NCBI RefSeq assembly: GCF_006542335.1
Contig: NZ_CP032485.1
Coordinates: 2,339,001 to 2,403,000, forward strand
Source of the DNA: Neokomagataea tanensis
Lineage (GTDB): Bacteria > Pseudomonadota > Alphaproteobacteria > Acetobacterales > Acetobacteraceae
Length of the DNA stretch: 64,000 bases
Direction: 5' to 3'
Of this stretch, positions 30,865 through 42,176 are shown piece by piece; position 1 is the first letter of the stretch, and each line of letters opens with the position of its first letter. Both the position numbers and the translations under genes were made by a program. The notes beneath the pieces are model-generated. The model was not told the origin of the DNA, ran no database searches, and saw nothing but the letters and a program-made list of their open reading frames with translations.

Positions 30865-32196
30865 ATGGTCCCCCGCTATAGCCGCCCCCAGATGACCGCA
30901 ATCTGGTCCCCCGCCAATCGCTACCGCATCTGGTTCGAAATCGAAGCCCTCGCATGCGAAGCTATGGCTGAGCAAGGCGCCATTCCCGTCGAAGCCGCCC
31001 GCATCATCCGCGAAAAAGGCGACATCGCACTTGCTGCCTTCTCCGATGCTGATCTGGCACGCATTGATGAAATCGAGGCTGAAACGCGCCATGACGTCAT
31101 TGCGTTCCTTACATGGCTAGCAGAAAAAGTCGGCCCTGAAAGCCGCTTTGTTCACTTGGGCATGACGTCTTCGGACGTTCTGGACACATGCCTTTCTGTC
31201 CAATTAACACAAGCAGCAGACCTTCTGCTTGAAGATATGGACCGAGCTTTGGAAGCGCTAAAAACACGCGCTTACGAGCACAAAAACACTGTTACCATTG
31301 GTCGTAGCCACGCTATCCATGCTGAGCCGACCAGCTTTGGCCTAAAGCTTGCAGGGCACTACGCAGAGTTTGCCCGCGGTCGTGAGCGGCTGGTTCAAGC
31401 GCGTAAAGAAATTGCGGTATGTGCAATTTCTGGTGCGGTTGGCACCTACGCACATATTGACCCGGCTATTGAGGAATACGTCGCAGCCAAGCTCGGCCTC
31501 GAAGTCGAGAGCGTATCAACGCAGGTCATCCCACGTGACCGCCATGCTGCATTTTTCTGTGCGCTCGGCGTCATTTCCAGCGGTATTGAGCGTTTGGCTG
31601 TAGAAGTCCGTCATCTGCAACGCTCAGAAGTGCGCGAAGCTGAAGAGTTCTTCCATAAGGGGCAAAAAGGCAGCTCTGCCATGCCGCACAAGCGTAACCC
31701 AGTTCTGTCTGAAAACCTGACAGGTCTGGCACGTTTGATTCGCTCACACGTTGTTCCCGCGCTTGAGAACGTCGCTTTGTGGCACGAGCGGGATATCAGC
31801 CACTCCGCTGTTGAGCGCAACATCTGCCCTGACGCGACGATCGGCCTTGATTTCGCACTGATCCGCATGGCCAGCATGATGGAAAAGCTGGTTGTCTATC
31901 CAGATCAAATGATCGCAAACATGGAAAGCCTTGGTGGCGTCGTCCATTCTGGCGAGGTTCTGCTGGCATTAGCTCGCGCCGGTATCTCCCGCGAAGACGC
32001 TTACAAGATTGTTCAGCGCAATGCGATGGCAACTTGGACACGCTTGGGCCAACCCGATGGCCGTAGCTTCCGCGAAAATCTGGACGCTGATCCAGACGTC
32101 AAAGACCGCATTGATGCATCCGTGCTCGACAAAGCCTTTGACCCTGCACAGCACCTTGCCAAAGTTGACCGTATTTTCACGCGCGTTTTCGGCTAA
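30865..32196 (+). CDS. purB: Adenylosuccinate lyase
   Basis: PurB acts twice in purine synthesis, on SAICAR and on adenylosuccinate. The 443-residue protein has HLGMTSSDVLDTCLS, IGRSHAIHAEPTSFG, and the superfamily signature KGQKGSSAMPHKRNPVLSEN with the catalytic Ser loop. The start MVPRYSRPQM is the family N-terminus and has CGGAG five bases upstream; the frame stays open 34 codons further but without similarity. A 9-bp hairpin (32206-32230) follows the stop. Confidence 0.97.
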   Translation: MVPRYSRPQMTAIWSPANRYRIWFEIEALACEAMAEQGAIPVEAARIIREKGDIALAAFSDADLARIDEIEAETRHDVIAFLTWLAEKVGPESRFVHLGMTSSDVLDTCLSVQLTQAADLLLEDMDRALEALKTRAYEHKNTVTIGRSHAIHAEPTSFGLKLAGHYAEFARGRERLVQARKEIAVCAISGAVGTYAHIDPAIEEYVAAKLGLEVESVSTQVIPRDRHAAFFCALGVISSGIERLAVEVRHLQRSEVREAEEFFHKGQKGSSAMPHKRNPVLSENLTGLARLIRSHVVPALENVALWHERDISHSAVERNICPDATIGLDFALIRMASMMEKLVVYPDQMIANMESLGGVVHSGEVLLALARAGISREDAYKIVQRNAMATWTRLGQPDGRSFRENLDADPDVKDRIDASVLDKAFDPAQHLAKVDRIFTRVFG

Positions 32197-32205
32197 AAAA
32201 CCACA

Positions 32206-32230
32206 GGGCGGATGCTTCTATCATCCGCCC
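32206..32230 (+). terminator. Hairpin after purB, possible terminator or attenuator
   Basis: GGGCGGATG and CATCCGCCC are exact complements with a seven-base loop, just after the purB stop. There is no T-tract, so a Rho-independent role is doubtful. Confidence 0.4.
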
Positions 32231-32347
32231 CTCGCAGTTCACGCGCTGTAATGCTATGGGAGCGGAATACTCCGCTTGACACATCAGAGGCTGCTTCGTT
32301 CGTCAAGACTGTTTGCAGCCCTTGATACATTGCAACAAGGATAGCCA

Positions 32348-33112
32348 ATGGCCCGCCGCCGCCAGATCTACGAAGGCAAAGCCAAGGTCCTGTTCGAAGG
32401 CCCCGAACCGGGTACACTCGTCCAGTATTTTAAAGATGACGTCACCGCCGGAAACGGTGAGAAGAACGGCATCATTACGGGCAAAGGTGTGCTTAACAAC
32501 CGCATCAGCGAATATCTGATGCAACACCTGCACGACATCAACATCCCGACTCACTTTTTGCGCCGCCTCAATATGCGTGAGCAGTTGATCCGCGAAGTGG
32601 AAATTATTCCACTCGAAGTCGTCGTGCGCAACGTCGCAGCAGGCTCTATCGCCAAGCGCCTGGGCCTTGAAGAAGGTACGCGCCTGCCGCGGACCATCAT
32701 TGAGTACTACTACAAAAACGACTCACTCAATGATCCGATGGTCTCAGAAGAACACATTGCCGCGTTCAATTGGGCAGCTCCACAAGACCTTGACGAAATG
32801 AATGCGCTTGCACTGCGCACAAACGATTTTCTGATGGGGATGTTTGCCGCCGCCGGGATCACATTGGTTGATTTTAAGCTGGAATTTGGGCGCGTTTGGG
32901 AAGGCGAGGAAATGCGCATCATCCTCGCTGATGAAATTTCCCCCGACAATTGCCGTCTTTGGGACACAAAGACCAGTGAGCGCATGGACAAAGACCGCTT
33001 CCGCCGTGACCTCGGCAAAGTAGAAGAAGCGTATCAAGAAGTAGCACGTCGCCTCGGCATTCTGCCTGAGGCTGGTAACGGTGACCTCAAGGGTCCGGAG
33101 GCAGTTCAATGA
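32348..33112 (+). CDS. purC: SAICAR synthase
   Basis: PurC joins aspartate to CAIR in purine synthesis. The 254-residue protein has the family start [26 protein letters not shown], the N-terminal lobe [14 protein letters not shown] and the signature [22 protein letters not shown]. It opens a tightly packed run: purC-purS-(Rap1a-like)-purQ-purL, each overlapping the next by four bases. CAAGGA lies just before the ATG. Confidence 0.97.
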   Translation: MARRRQIYEGKAKVLFEGPEPGTLVQYFKDDVTAGNGEKNGIITGKGVLNNRISEYLMQHLHDINIPTHFLRRLNMREQLIREVEIIPLEVVVRNVAAGSIAKRLGLEEGTRLPRTIIEYYYKNDSLNDPMVSEEHIAAFNWAAPQDLDEMNALALRTNDFLMGMFAAAGITLVDFKLEFGRVWEGEEMRIILADEISPDNCRLWDTKTSERMDKDRFRRDLGKVEEAYQEVARRLGILPEAGNGDLKGPEAVQ

Positions 33113-33351
33113 AAATCCGTGTTTTCGTATCCCTGAAGGAAGGCGTTTTGGACCCACAGGGCAAAGCCATTGGCCACGCCCTAGACACGTTGGGCTTCAA
33201 AGGCCTCGGCGAAGTCCGCGTAAGCCGCGTTGTTGATCTTGACGTTCCTGCGACCGACAAGGAAACAGCTCTGGAGCAGGGCGCTGCGATGGCTAAGGCA
33301 CTGCTGGCAAATGAAGTTATCGAAGACTTCTTTGTAGAGGTGGCTGCATGA
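33109..33351 (+). CDS. purS: FGAM synthase subunit PurS
   Basis: An 80-residue protein with the PurS beta-alpha-beta pattern ([20 protein letters not shown], then [17 protein letters not shown]). PurS bridges the amidotransferase PurQ and the synthase PurL in the three-part formylglycinamidine synthase. Its presence agrees with the short PurL downstream. It overlaps purC and the next gene by ATGA. Confidence 0.95.
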   Translation: MKIRVFVSLKEGVLDPQGKAIGHALDTLGFKGLGEVRVSRVVDLDVPATDKETALEQGAAMAKALLANEVIEDFFVEVAA

Positions 33352-33734
33352 AGAAGCTGCTGGCACTCACTGTAGCAGCATCGCTCGCAGCATCTGGCTC
33401 GGTTGCACACGCACAGCGCGTATCAAAAGTAAGCGGGCGCATGATCGGCTCTATGTGCAGTAATGCACGTTCAGCTGGCTTGTGCGACGCATACATCGCA
33501 GGCGTAACAGACAGCGAAGTCTGGTCGAAAAAATTCGACGAGATCTCCAACGATGCGAACGCCCCGGTTGCATTCTGCGTCCCCGCAAGCGAGACAACTG
33601 CACGCCTGCGTGAGAGCGTTGTGTCCTGGCTGCACCGCCATGATGATGCCCTAACACAGCCCGCTGCGAAGGGTATCTATCGAGCCCTGCACGAAGCTTA
33701 TCCTTGTCACAGCGCGACGGAGGACAAAAAATGA
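33348..33734 (+). CDS. Secreted Rap1a/Tai-like small protein inside the purine operon
   Basis: A 128-residue protein with a clear signal peptide (cleavage near AHA-QRV, residue 22) and four Cys (37, 46, 77, 120) suited to two disulfides. The pattern C-x8-C-x2-YIAGV, then [13 protein letters not shown] and a final AYPC fits the Rap1a/Tai fold, which includes immunity proteins against peptidoglycan-amidase effectors and many proteins of unknown role. It is fused by ATGA overlaps to purS upstream and purQ downstream, so it must be made along with them, although its product should be periplasmic. No effector gene is nearby. The family call is from pattern only. Confidence 0.7.
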   Translation: MKKLLALTVAASLAASGSVAHAQRVSKVSGRMIGSMCSNARSAGLCDAYIAGVTDSEVWSKKFDEISNDANAPVAFCVPASETTARLRESVVSWLHRHDDALTQPAAKGIYRALHEAYPCHSATEDKK

Positions 33735-34432
33735 AAGCGGGTATCGTCGTATTCCCCGGTACAAACCGGGAGCGCGACATGGCACAGGCTCTCAAGCTGA
33801 TTTCTGGCCATGCTCCGCGTATGATCTGGCACCATGAAACGTCCCTTGGTGACCTTGACCTCGTAGTCCTACCCGGTGGGTTCAGCTTCGGTGACTACCT
33901 CCGCAGTGGTGCTATGGCAGCACACTCACCAATCATGAGCGCTGTGAAAGCTTTTGCTGAGCGCGGCGGCCACGTTTTGGGTGTCTGTAACGGCTTCCAG
34001 ATTTTGACAGAATCGCATCTTTTGCCGGGCGCCTTACTTCGCAATGCTGGCCTGCGCTTTCTGTCGCAAGACTGCCACTTGAAAGTTGAAAACGCCTCCT
34101 CACCATTTACCCGCGGCTGGAAAACGGGAGATGTATTCCGCTCTCCCATGGCGCATGGTGACGGCAACTACACTGCGTCCCCTGAAACGCTAGATCGGCT
34201 CGAAGGTGAAGGCCGCGTCGCTTTCCGCTATTCCACAGCAAATGGAACAGTGGCTGCAGATGACGTTACAGCCAACCCTAACGGTAGCGATCGCGCAATT
34301 GCCGGTATCCTTAGCGAAAATGGTCGCGTTTGCGGCCTAATGCCGCACCCTGAAAACCTGACTGACCCTGCAATCGGTGGTACGGATGGCGTGCCCCTGT
34401 TCCGTGGTCTTGTGGAGGCACTTGTCGGATGA
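33731..34432 (+). CDS. purQ: FGAM synthase glutaminase subunit PurQ
   Basis: A 233-residue class I amidotransferase that delivers ammonia to PurL. It shows [29 protein letters not shown], the nucleophile Cys in [11 protein letters not shown] and the His-x-Glu of [11 protein letters not shown] 33731 overlaps the stop of the Rap1a-like gene and gives the conserved start [10 protein letters not shown]. Confidence 0.97.
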   Translation: MKAGIVVFPGTNRERDMAQALKLISGHAPRMIWHHETSLGDLDLVVLPGGFSFGDYLRSGAMAAHSPIMSAVKAFAERGGHVLGVCNGFQILTESHLLPGALLRNAGLRFLSQDCHLKVENASSPFTRGWKTGDVFRSPMAHGDGNYTASPETLDRLEGEGRVAFRYSTANGTVAADDVTANPNGSDRAIAGILSENGRVCGLMPHPENLTDPAIGGTDGVPLFRGLVEALVG

Positions 34433-36633
34433 GCGTGAAGGTTGATGCCACTCTCGCCCAGTCCTTCGGGCTGACCAGCGTAGAATACGATAAAGTTCTC
34501 ACCATTATGGGCCGTACGCCGAGCTTTACAGAGCTCGGTGTGTTCTCGGTCATGTGGTCCGAGCACTGCTCTTACAAATCATCGCGTCTTCACCTGAAGA
34601 CACTGCCGACTAAAGCACCTTGGGTCATTCATGGCCCCGGTGAGAATGCTGGTGTGGTAGATATTGGTGAAGGCCTGGCGGCCGTCTTCAAGATGGAAAG
34701 CCATAACCATCCATCCTTTATCGAGCCTTACCAAGGTGCGGCTACGGGCGTTGGCGGCATTTTGCGTGACGTCTTCACCATGGGCGCGCGTCCTGTTGCC
34801 AACCTGAACGCGCTGCGTTTTGGTGACCCAAAGAACGCTGGCACGCGCCGCATTGTTGATGGCGTCGTACGCGGCATCGGTGGCTATGGTAACTGCGTTG
34901 GCGTTCCAACCGTTGGCGGCGAAGTCAACTTCCATAAAGCATATGACGGCAACCCACTCGTCAATGCGATGACAGTCGGTATCGCTAAAAAAGACAAGAT
35001 ATTCCTGTCTGCGGCAGCTGGCGTCGGTAACCCGGTTGTTTATGTCGGCTCAAAAACCGGACGCGATGGCATCCATGGTGCTACCATGTCTTCCGCTGAG
35101 TTTGACGATGAAGCTGCATCAAAGCGTCCAACCGTCCAAGTCGGTGACCCGTTCATCGAAAAGCTTCTCATCGAAGCCTGCCTTGAACTTATGGCGACAG
35201 ACGCAATTGTTGCTATTCAGGACATGGGCGCTGCGGGTCTCACGTCTTCCTCAGTCGAAATGGCCGGGAAGGGCGGAGTTGGCATTGAGTTGAACCTTGA
35301 TGCCGTACCTCAGCGCGAGCCTAACATGACAGCGTATGAAATGATGCTGTCTGAGAGCCAAGAGCGTATGCTCATGGTGCTCAAGCCAGAGCGCACCGAA
35401 GAGGCACGTGCTATCTTCGAAAAGTGGGAGCTGGACTTTGCTGTTATTGGTCACCTGACCGATACGGGCAACATTACAGTTAAGCACAACGGCGCTGTAG
35501 AGGCCGATATTCCGCTAGCGCCGCTGGCTGAAGAAGCACCAATCTACGACCGCCCGCGCGCCCCGCTGGAAGCACCTCGCCACATTCAGCCGCCAGCTGA
35601 CCCGGTTGGTATTGAACACGCGCTGCTTACCCTCATTGCATCGCCAGATCTTGCTTCACGTGCATGGATCTGGAACCAGTATGACAGCCTCGTTGGCGGT
35701 CAAACGGTTCAGCGCCCCGGTGGCGCAGATGCTGCTATCGTACGCGTAGAAGACACCAAGTTAGGCTTGGCACTTACGACCGATTGTACGCCGCGTTATT
35801 GCCAAGCTGACCCACATGCAGGTGGTGCACAGGCCGTTGTCGAGGCATGGCGTAATATTACGGCAACGGGTGCAACACCTCTCGCCGTGACGGACAACCT
35901 AAATTTCGGCAACCCAGAACGCCCCGAAATCATGGCTCAGTTCGCTGAAGCGATTAAGGGCATGGGTGAAGCATGCCGCGCGCTCGACTTCCCCGTCGTG
36001 AGCGGCAACGTGTCTCTGTATAACGAAACACGTTCCCCAACCGGCTTACCACAAGCGATTTTACCGACTCCTGCTATTGGTGGCTTGGGCGTGTTCCAAG
36101 ACGTTTCCAAGTCTGTCGGTCTAGCCATGCCTGAAAAGCAAGAGCTGGTGCTGGTGGGTGAAATTCGTGGTGAGCTTGGTCAATCACTGTGGCTGCGTGA
36201 AATTTGCCACCGTGAGGAAGGTGCTCCGCCGCGTATCGATTTGGTCGCCGAGCGCCGCAACGGCGACTTTGTTCGCAGCCAGATTCAAAGCGGCACAGTT
36301 TCTGCTTGCCATGACATCGCTGATGGCGGCTTGCTCATCACGCTAGCAGAAATGGTCATGGCAAGCGGTGTAGGCTGCTCCTTGTTAGAGCATCCAGCTT
36401 CCCTGCCACATCACGCATTCTGGTTCGGTGAAGATCAAGCGTGCTATGTCGTGGCAACGACAGATGCTTCATCCTTCATCGCGGCGGCTGAAAAAGCAGG
36501 TGTACACGCCCGCAATCTCGGCCGTACGGGTGGAACCGCATTGAAAATGGCAGACGGCATCAGCGTAGAAGCGTCGCGTCTACGTGACATTAACGCAGCA
36601 TTCTTGCCGGCACTTATGGGGCAGGATTCGTAA
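34429..36633 (+). CDS. purL: FGAM synthase subunit PurL (small form)
   Basis: The ATP-dependent synthase subunit of formylglycinamidine synthase. At 734 residues it is the small PurL that needs PurS and PurQ. Motifs: [47 protein letters not shown] (here as [18 protein letters not shown]), [13 protein letters not shown] and [15 protein letters not shown]. It overlaps purQ by four bases and ends three bases before bolA. Confidence 0.97.
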   Translation: MSVKVDATLAQSFGLTSVEYDKVLTIMGRTPSFTELGVFSVMWSEHCSYKSSRLHLKTLPTKAPWVIHGPGENAGVVDIGEGLAAVFKMESHNHPSFIEPYQGAATGVGGILRDVFTMGARPVANLNALRFGDPKNAGTRRIVDGVVRGIGGYGNCVGVPTVGGEVNFHKAYDGNPLVNAMTVGIAKKDKIFLSAAAGVGNPVVYVGSKTGRDGIHGATMSSAEFDDEAASKRPTVQVGDPFIEKLLIEACLELMATDAIVAIQDMGAAGLTSSSVEMAGKGGVGIELNLDAVPQREPNMTAYEMMLSESQERMLMVLKPERTEEARAIFEKWELDFAVIGHLTDTGNITVKHNGAVEADIPLAPLAEEAPIYDRPRAPLEAPRHIQPPADPVGIEHALLTLIASPDLASRAWIWNQYDSLVGGQTVQRPGGADAAIVRVEDTKLGLALTTDCTPRYCQADPHAGGAQAVVEAWRNITATGATPLAVTDNLNFGNPERPEIMAQFAEAIKGMGEACRALDFPVVSGNVSLYNETRSPTGLPQAILPTPAIGGLGVFQDVSKSVGLAMPEKQELVLVGEIRGELGQSLWLREICHREEGAPPRIDLVAERRNGDFVRSQIQSGTVSACHDIADGGLLITLAEMVMASGVGCSLLEHPASLPHHAFWFGEDQACYVVATTDASSFIAAAEKAGVHARNLGRTGGTALKMADGISVEASRLRDINAAFLPALMGQDS

Positions 36634-36635
36634 CC

Positions 36636-36869
36636 ATGCCTATGACCGCTCAAGAAATTGAACGTACGATTCTGGCAGCACTGCCTGACGCGAAGGTAGA
36701 AATTGAAGACTTAGCAGGGGATGGTGACCATTACGCATGCGCCGTAACCAGCGAAGCTTTCCGTGGCCTATCCCGCGTCCGTCAACACAAGCTTGTATAT
36801 GATGCTTTTGGTACCCGTATGGGTACCGAATTGCACGCCATGGCGCTGCGGACAATTACACCTGCTTAA
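36636..36869 (+). CDS. BolA/IbaG family protein
   Basis: A 77-residue protein of the BolA fold: IERTILAALPDAKVEIEDLAGDGDHY, of which the loop DLAGDGDHYA, the helix FRGLSRVRQHKLVYDAFG and the conserved His residues are seen. BolA proteins pair with monothiol glutaredoxins to bind a 2Fe-2S cluster, and a monothiol glutaredoxin follows 108 bases downstream. The lack of the Cys seen in some BolA types makes the IbaG-like subgroup more likely. Confidence 0.9.
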   Translation: MPMTAQEIERTILAALPDAKVEIEDLAGDGDHYACAVTSEAFRGLSRVRQHKLVYDAFGTRMGTELHAMALRTITPA

Positions 36870-36977
36870 ATGAGGATTGATTTTGTCCTCTTGAAGTTTA
36901 GGCTTCCAACACCTTAGTGATGGAAAGCCAAATGTGGGGCGGAAGTTGTTTTCGTCCCACCTAAAAAGGAAGACCCC

Positions 36978-37313
36978 ATGCCTGAGACCGTGTTTCAGCA
37001 CCTCCAAAACCTGATCGACGCTAACCCAGTCATGCTGTTCATGAAGGGCGACAAGCTTTTCCCACAATGCGGTTTCTCTGCCCGCGTGGTGCAAATCCTG
37101 TCTCACCTTGGTGTCACGTTCGAGACCTGTAATGTTCTGGAAAGCCCAGAGATCCGTCAGGGGATCAAGGACTTTTCGCAATGGCCAACGGTGCCTCAGC
37201 TTTATGTCAAAGGTGAATTCATTGGCGGCTGCGATATTGTAACTGACATGTACCAGAACGGCGAACTAGAGACCCTGATGTCCGAGAAGGGCATTGCTAT
37301 TGCAAACGCCTAA
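36978..37313 (+). CDS. grxD: Monothiol glutaredoxin
   Basis: A 111-residue CGFS-type glutaredoxin. It has VMLFMKGDKLFPQCGFSARVV with the active-site Cys, SQWPTVPQLYVKGEFIGGCDI for glutathione binding. Grx4-type proteins carry 2Fe-2S clusters to targets together with BolA, encoded just before. AAAAAGGAAG gives a strong ribosome site. The gap after bolA (108 bases) could hold a promoter. Confidence 0.96.
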   Translation: MPETVFQHLQNLIDANPVMLFMKGDKLFPQCGFSARVVQILSHLGVTFETCNVLESPEIRQGIKDFSQWPTVPQLYVKGEFIGGCDIVTDMYQNGELETLMSEKGIAIANA

Positions 37314-37315
37314 AG

Positions 37316-37351
37316 TGGTAAAAACCAGATAATTTCTGGTTACTTTTACCA
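37316..37351 (+). terminator. Hairpin after grxD, probable terminator
   Basis: TGGTAAAA-ACCAGA and TCTGGT-TTTTACCA form a nested stem with a short bulge (TAC) and a TAATT loop immediately after the grxD stop. The T-run is inside the stem, so strength is uncertain. Confidence 0.55.
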
Positions 37352-37504
37352 TTGTTTGACCATAAGTTGCATTCGCCACATTCCTGCCATGTTGTTACCA
37401 ATCATGGCAGGATCTTGATTTTTTTTGAATTAAGCACTAACGGGCTTGCCGTCAGCGCCTTTTCCAGCCTACGGTCGTTTTATCAGCAGGTACGGATTTT
37501 TGTA

Positions 37505-37816
37505 ATGGCGCGACGACTTTTAAAGGCCATGGTCGGTGGCTTATCAGGTGTGGTTGTTACTTTCGGAGCAGGGCACGCAATCGCCCGTCCAGCAATCACT
37601 GATTACGAGGCAAGCCGCCTCACACTCGATGCTTTAACGGCTGTGCCCGTCTACCATCGCCCTGTCATGCGCGTGATCCATCACCGCCATGAAACACATG
37701 CCGTCGCCTTGGCAATGAACTCACATCGCCCCTCTGCCGTGGTCCGTTCAGTATCTTATAGAACACATGCTGCGGCACCAGCTCACCACCACGCTGTCAA
37801 ACACCGCCGCACGTAA
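37505..37816 (+). CDS. Small exported His-rich basic protein
   Basis: A 103-residue protein with a likely signal peptide (MARRLLKAMVGGLSGVVVTF, cleavage near HAIA-RP). The mature chain is rich in His, Arg, Val and Ala (VYHRPVMRVIHHRHETH; APAHHHAVKHRRT) with no Cys and no known domain. The open frame extends upstream to 37352, but that part crosses a hairpin and has no signal features, so ATG 37505 is favoured. Function unknown; the His clusters suggest metal or acid-stress roles only as speculation. Confidence 0.6.
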   Translation: MARRLLKAMVGGLSGVVVTFGAGHAIARPAITDYEASRLTLDALTAVPVYHRPVMRVIHHRHETHAVALAMNSHRPSAVVRSVSYRTHAAAPAHHHAVKHRRT

Positions 37817-37832
37817 TCTTACGCGTTTAACT

Positions 37833-37864
37833 GGCGGGATTATATATCCCGCCGCGCTCTTTTA

Positions 37865-37869
<5 letters not shown>
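37833..37869 (+). terminator. Intrinsic terminator after the His-rich protein gene
   Basis: GGCGGGAT and ATCCCGCC form an 8-bp stem with a TATAT loop, followed six bases later by TTTTATTATT. It lies between convergent genes. Confidence 0.75.
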
Positions 37870-39255
<1,386 letters not shown>

Positions 39256-40698
39256 TTATTTTTCGCCTAGGGAAAGAGCACTGTGCTTCTTGCCATAAAA
39301 CGCATACACCACGAGGCCAAAAACAAGCCAAATCAGCAGTCTAATCCACGTCATCTTGTCTAATGAGGCCATAGAAACGCCGCAAAATACCGTTCCCAGA
39401 ATCGGCACAATCATTCCACCCGGAACTCTGAAACGCCGCTCAGCATCCGGTGCGCGTAAGCGTAGAACTGGCACACCGATACAGACCAAGACGAAGGCAA
39501 AAATTGTTCCGATAGACGTCATGCTGCCCAACTCACCAATGGGTAAAACGGCAGCAAAAATACTGGTAATGACAAAGAACATCAGATGTGATGTCCAAGG
39601 TGTATGCGTCTTGTGGTGTAGTTTGCTGAAGATGTGAGGCAGTAAACCATCCCGTGACATCACGAGGAAAACTCGAGCCTGTCCCAAAAGCAAGCCAAAA
39701 ATAACAGAAATATACCCTGCGGATATACCCATTTTAACAAAATTATTCAGCCATCCAGCGTGTGCAATATTCACCACCGTGGCCACAGGGCTGGGGTCAT
39801 TTGCTAATTTTTGGTAGTTTACAACGCCGGTCAAAACCAGAGAAAATCCAGCATAGACAACGGCACAAATCAGCAATGTGGCAATCATCGCCACCGGTAA
39901 ATCTTTCGAAGGATTTTTACTATCCTGCGCGGTCGTGGAGATAATATCAAATCCGATATAAGCGAAAAACGCCATACCAGCGGCGCGCATGACGCCTGAA
40001 AATCCAAACTGGCCGAAATCCCCCTGATTATGCGGAATAAAGGGGTGATAGTTAGCCGTGTTAATGTATTTGGCGCACATAGCGACCACGAGGACGATGA
40101 CTGCCACTTTCACAAAGACCAACACATTGTTGATCTTTGTTGATTCACTCATCCCACGCATTAAAAGCGCAGTTACAACGAGAAGAATAAACACTGCGGG
40201 GGCGTTGAACCACGCCGGGACTACATCCCCATTCGCAAGATGGACGGGCGTCATGGGTGGGGCAAGGAGGCGAGGGTCGATATATAACCCCCAATCGTTT
40301 AGCAGGGATGTTACATATCCTGACCAACTGGACGCAACCGCAGCGGCCCCAATCGTGTACTCAAGCACCAAATCCCAGCCGATCATCCACGCGATGATCT
40401 CACCGAAAGCTGCGTACGAATATGTGTACGCTGAGCCGCCCGATGGCATCATGCTTGCAAGCTCACCGTAGCATAGGCCGGCAAAACCGCATGTGATTGC
40501 GGCAATGATATATGAAAGCGTTACACCCGGGCCAGCGTTTTGCCCCGCGGCAACCCCGGTGAGTGAGAATAAACCCGCGCCAATCGTAACCCCAACTCCA
40601 AGGGCAATAAGCTGCCACCGACCTAAAACCCGCTTCAAACCGGAATTAGAGGAGGGATCAGACTGAATTGGCTTTTTCCGCCACAGCGGAGAGGACAT
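39256..40698 (-). CDS. APC-superfamily amino acid permease
   Basis: A 480-residue transporter with about 12-14 membrane helices. The first is preceded by LGRWQLIALGVGVTIGAGLFSLTG (here LGVGVTIGAGLF), the substrate-binding unwound helix of APC carriers, and FFAYIGFDIISTTAQDSKNP marks the sixth region. It resembles bacterial cationic amino acid/polyamine carriers; the substrate is unknown. ATG 40698 has AGGAA eight bases before it; longer open frame to 40803 would run into the glyA promoter. It is upstream of hemB on the same strand and divergent from glyA. Confidence 0.88.
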   Translation of the reverse strand: MSSPLWRKKPIQSDPSSNSGLKRVLGRWQLIALGVGVTIGAGLFSLTGVAAGQNAGPGVTLSYIIAAITCGFAGLCYGELASMMPSGGSAYTYSYAAFGEIIAWMIGWDLVLEYTIGAAAVASSWSGYVTSLLNDWGLYIDPRLLAPPMTPVHLANGDVVPAWFNAPAVFILLVVTALLMRGMSESTKINNVLVFVKVAVIVLVVAMCAKYINTANYHPFIPHNQGDFGQFGFSGVMRAAGMAFFAYIGFDIISTTAQDSKNPSKDLPVAMIATLLICAVVYAGFSLVLTGVVNYQKLANDPSPVATVVNIAHAGWLNNFVKMGISAGYISVIFGLLLGQARVFLVMSRDGLLPHIFSKLHHKTHTPWTSHLMFFVITSIFAAVLPIGELGSMTSIGTIFAFVLVCIGVPVLRLRAPDAERRFRVPGGMIVPILGTVFCGVSMASLDKMTWIRLLIWLVFGLVVYAFYGKKHSALSLGEK

Positions 40699-40824
40699 AA
40701 CTGTGTTTCCTGACGACAATAAGAGAGAAAAAGAACGAATATTTCTTTCATCTAGCGAATATTTTTGCGGCTTCGTCCATTCTGCGATACGACGAGCCAT
40801 CATCTTTCAGGAGAATGGACCACC

Positions 40825-42129
40825 ATGTCAGAACATGCCAGCCAGTCTGCACATAATTCCTTCTTTCAGGCACCGCTGAAGAACATTGACCCCGATGTTG
40901 CGGCCATTTTGAACGATGAGCTCGTACGTCAACAAGACGGTATCGAGCTTATTGCGTCAGAAAACATGACGTCCTTCGCGGTTATGGAGGCGCAGGGTTC
41001 AGTCCTGACCAACAAATATGCAGAAGGTCTGCCCGGTAAGCGTTACTATGGTGGATGCGTTGACGTAGACCGCGTCGAACGCCTCGCGATTGAACGCCTC
41101 ACAAAGATCTTCGGAGCGGAATTCGCGAACGTCCAGCCGCACTCTGGCGCAAACGCGAATCAGGCTGCGTTCATGGCAATGGCTGCACCGGGAGATACAA
41201 TCCTTGGCATGAGCCTTGCGGCGGGTGGCCATCTCACACACGGTGCCGCACCAAATTATTCTGGTAAATGGTTCAACGCCGTACAATATGGCGTACGCGC
41301 TGAGGACGGCCTCATCGATTATGAGGAAATGGAAACGCTTGCACGCGACCATAAGCCTAAAATCATTGTTGCAGGCAGCTCCGCCTATCCTCGCGTTATT
41401 GATTTTGCACGCTTCCGCAAAATTGCTGACGAAGTCGGTGCCTACTTGATGGTCGATATGGCTCATTTTGCAGGTTTGGTCGCTGCGGGCCTTTATCCAA
41501 ACCCTGTCCCGTACGCTGATATTGTTACGTCAACGACGCATAAAACACTGCGTGGCCCACGTGGCGGTATTATTTTGACCAGCAATCCAGAGCTGGCAAA
41601 AAAAGTAAACTCAGCAGTATTCCCAGGTCTGCAGGGTGGCCCGCTGATGCATGTCATCGCCGGTAAAGCTGTTGCATTTGGAGAAGCTCTGAGCGAGTCC
41701 TTCAAGGAATACCAAACACGCGTTTTGGCGAATGCCCGAGCCCTTGCCGATGAACTGAAAAAGCGTGGTTTTGATATCGTTACAGGCGGTACTGACAGCC
41801 ACTTGGTCCTCGTGGATCTGCGCCCAAAGAAAGTCACTGGCAAGCTCGCTGAGAACATCCTTGAAAAGGCTGGTATCACCGCCAACAAGAACTCAATCCC
41901 GTTTGACCCAGAGAAGCCATTCGTTACATCAGGCATTCGTTTGGGTAGCCCTGCAGCAACAACGCGCGGCTTCGGCGAAGAAGAGTTCCGCACTGTTGCC
42001 CGTATGATCGACGAGGTCCTGACAGCGGCTCTGGAAGAAGATAATGCTGATGCAGTCGCTCAGCGCGTACACGAAGAAGTAAAGGCTCTGTGCCGCCGCT
42101 TCCCAATCTACACGCAAGCATCAGCCTAA
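40825..42129 (+). CDS. glyA: Serine hydroxymethyltransferase
   Basis: GlyA converts serine and tetrahydrofolate to glycine and methylene-THF. The 434-residue PLP enzyme shows [52 protein letters not shown] and the PLP lysine in [14 protein letters not shown]. Start ATG 40825 has CAGGAGAATGG upstream. It supplies one-carbon units to the purine genes elsewhere in this window. Confidence 0.97.
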   Translation: MSEHASQSAHNSFFQAPLKNIDPDVAAILNDELVRQQDGIELIASENMTSFAVMEAQGSVLTNKYAEGLPGKRYYGGCVDVDRVERLAIERLTKIFGAEFANVQPHSGANANQAAFMAMAAPGDTILGMSLAAGGHLTHGAAPNYSGKWFNAVQYGVRAEDGLIDYEEMETLARDHKPKIIVAGSSAYPRVIDFARFRKIADEVGAYLMVDMAHFAGLVAAGLYPNPVPYADIVTSTTHKTLRGPRGGIILTSNPELAKKVNSAVFPGLQGGPLMHVIAGKAVAFGEALSESFKEYQTRVLANARALADELKKRGFDIVTGGTDSHLVLVDLRPKKVTGKLAENILEKAGITANKNSIPFDPEKPFVTSGIRLGSPAATTRGFGEEEFRTVARMIDEVLTAALEEDNADAVAQRVHEEVKALCRRFPIYTQASA

Positions 42130-42131
42130 AT

Positions 42132-42176
42132 AAAAAATCAGCTTGCGGTCCGGCGTCCTAGCCGGACTGCAAGCTG
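42132..42176 (-). terminator. Terminator built from the 3' end of the AstE-like gene
   Basis: The last 12 sense codons of the AstE-like gene form a 16-bp stem (42139-42154 with 42161-42176, one G-T pair, six-base loop). On the minus strand the stop codon TGA is followed directly by TTTTTTATTT. The coding sequence therefore doubles as a Rho-independent terminator. Confidence 0.85.
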
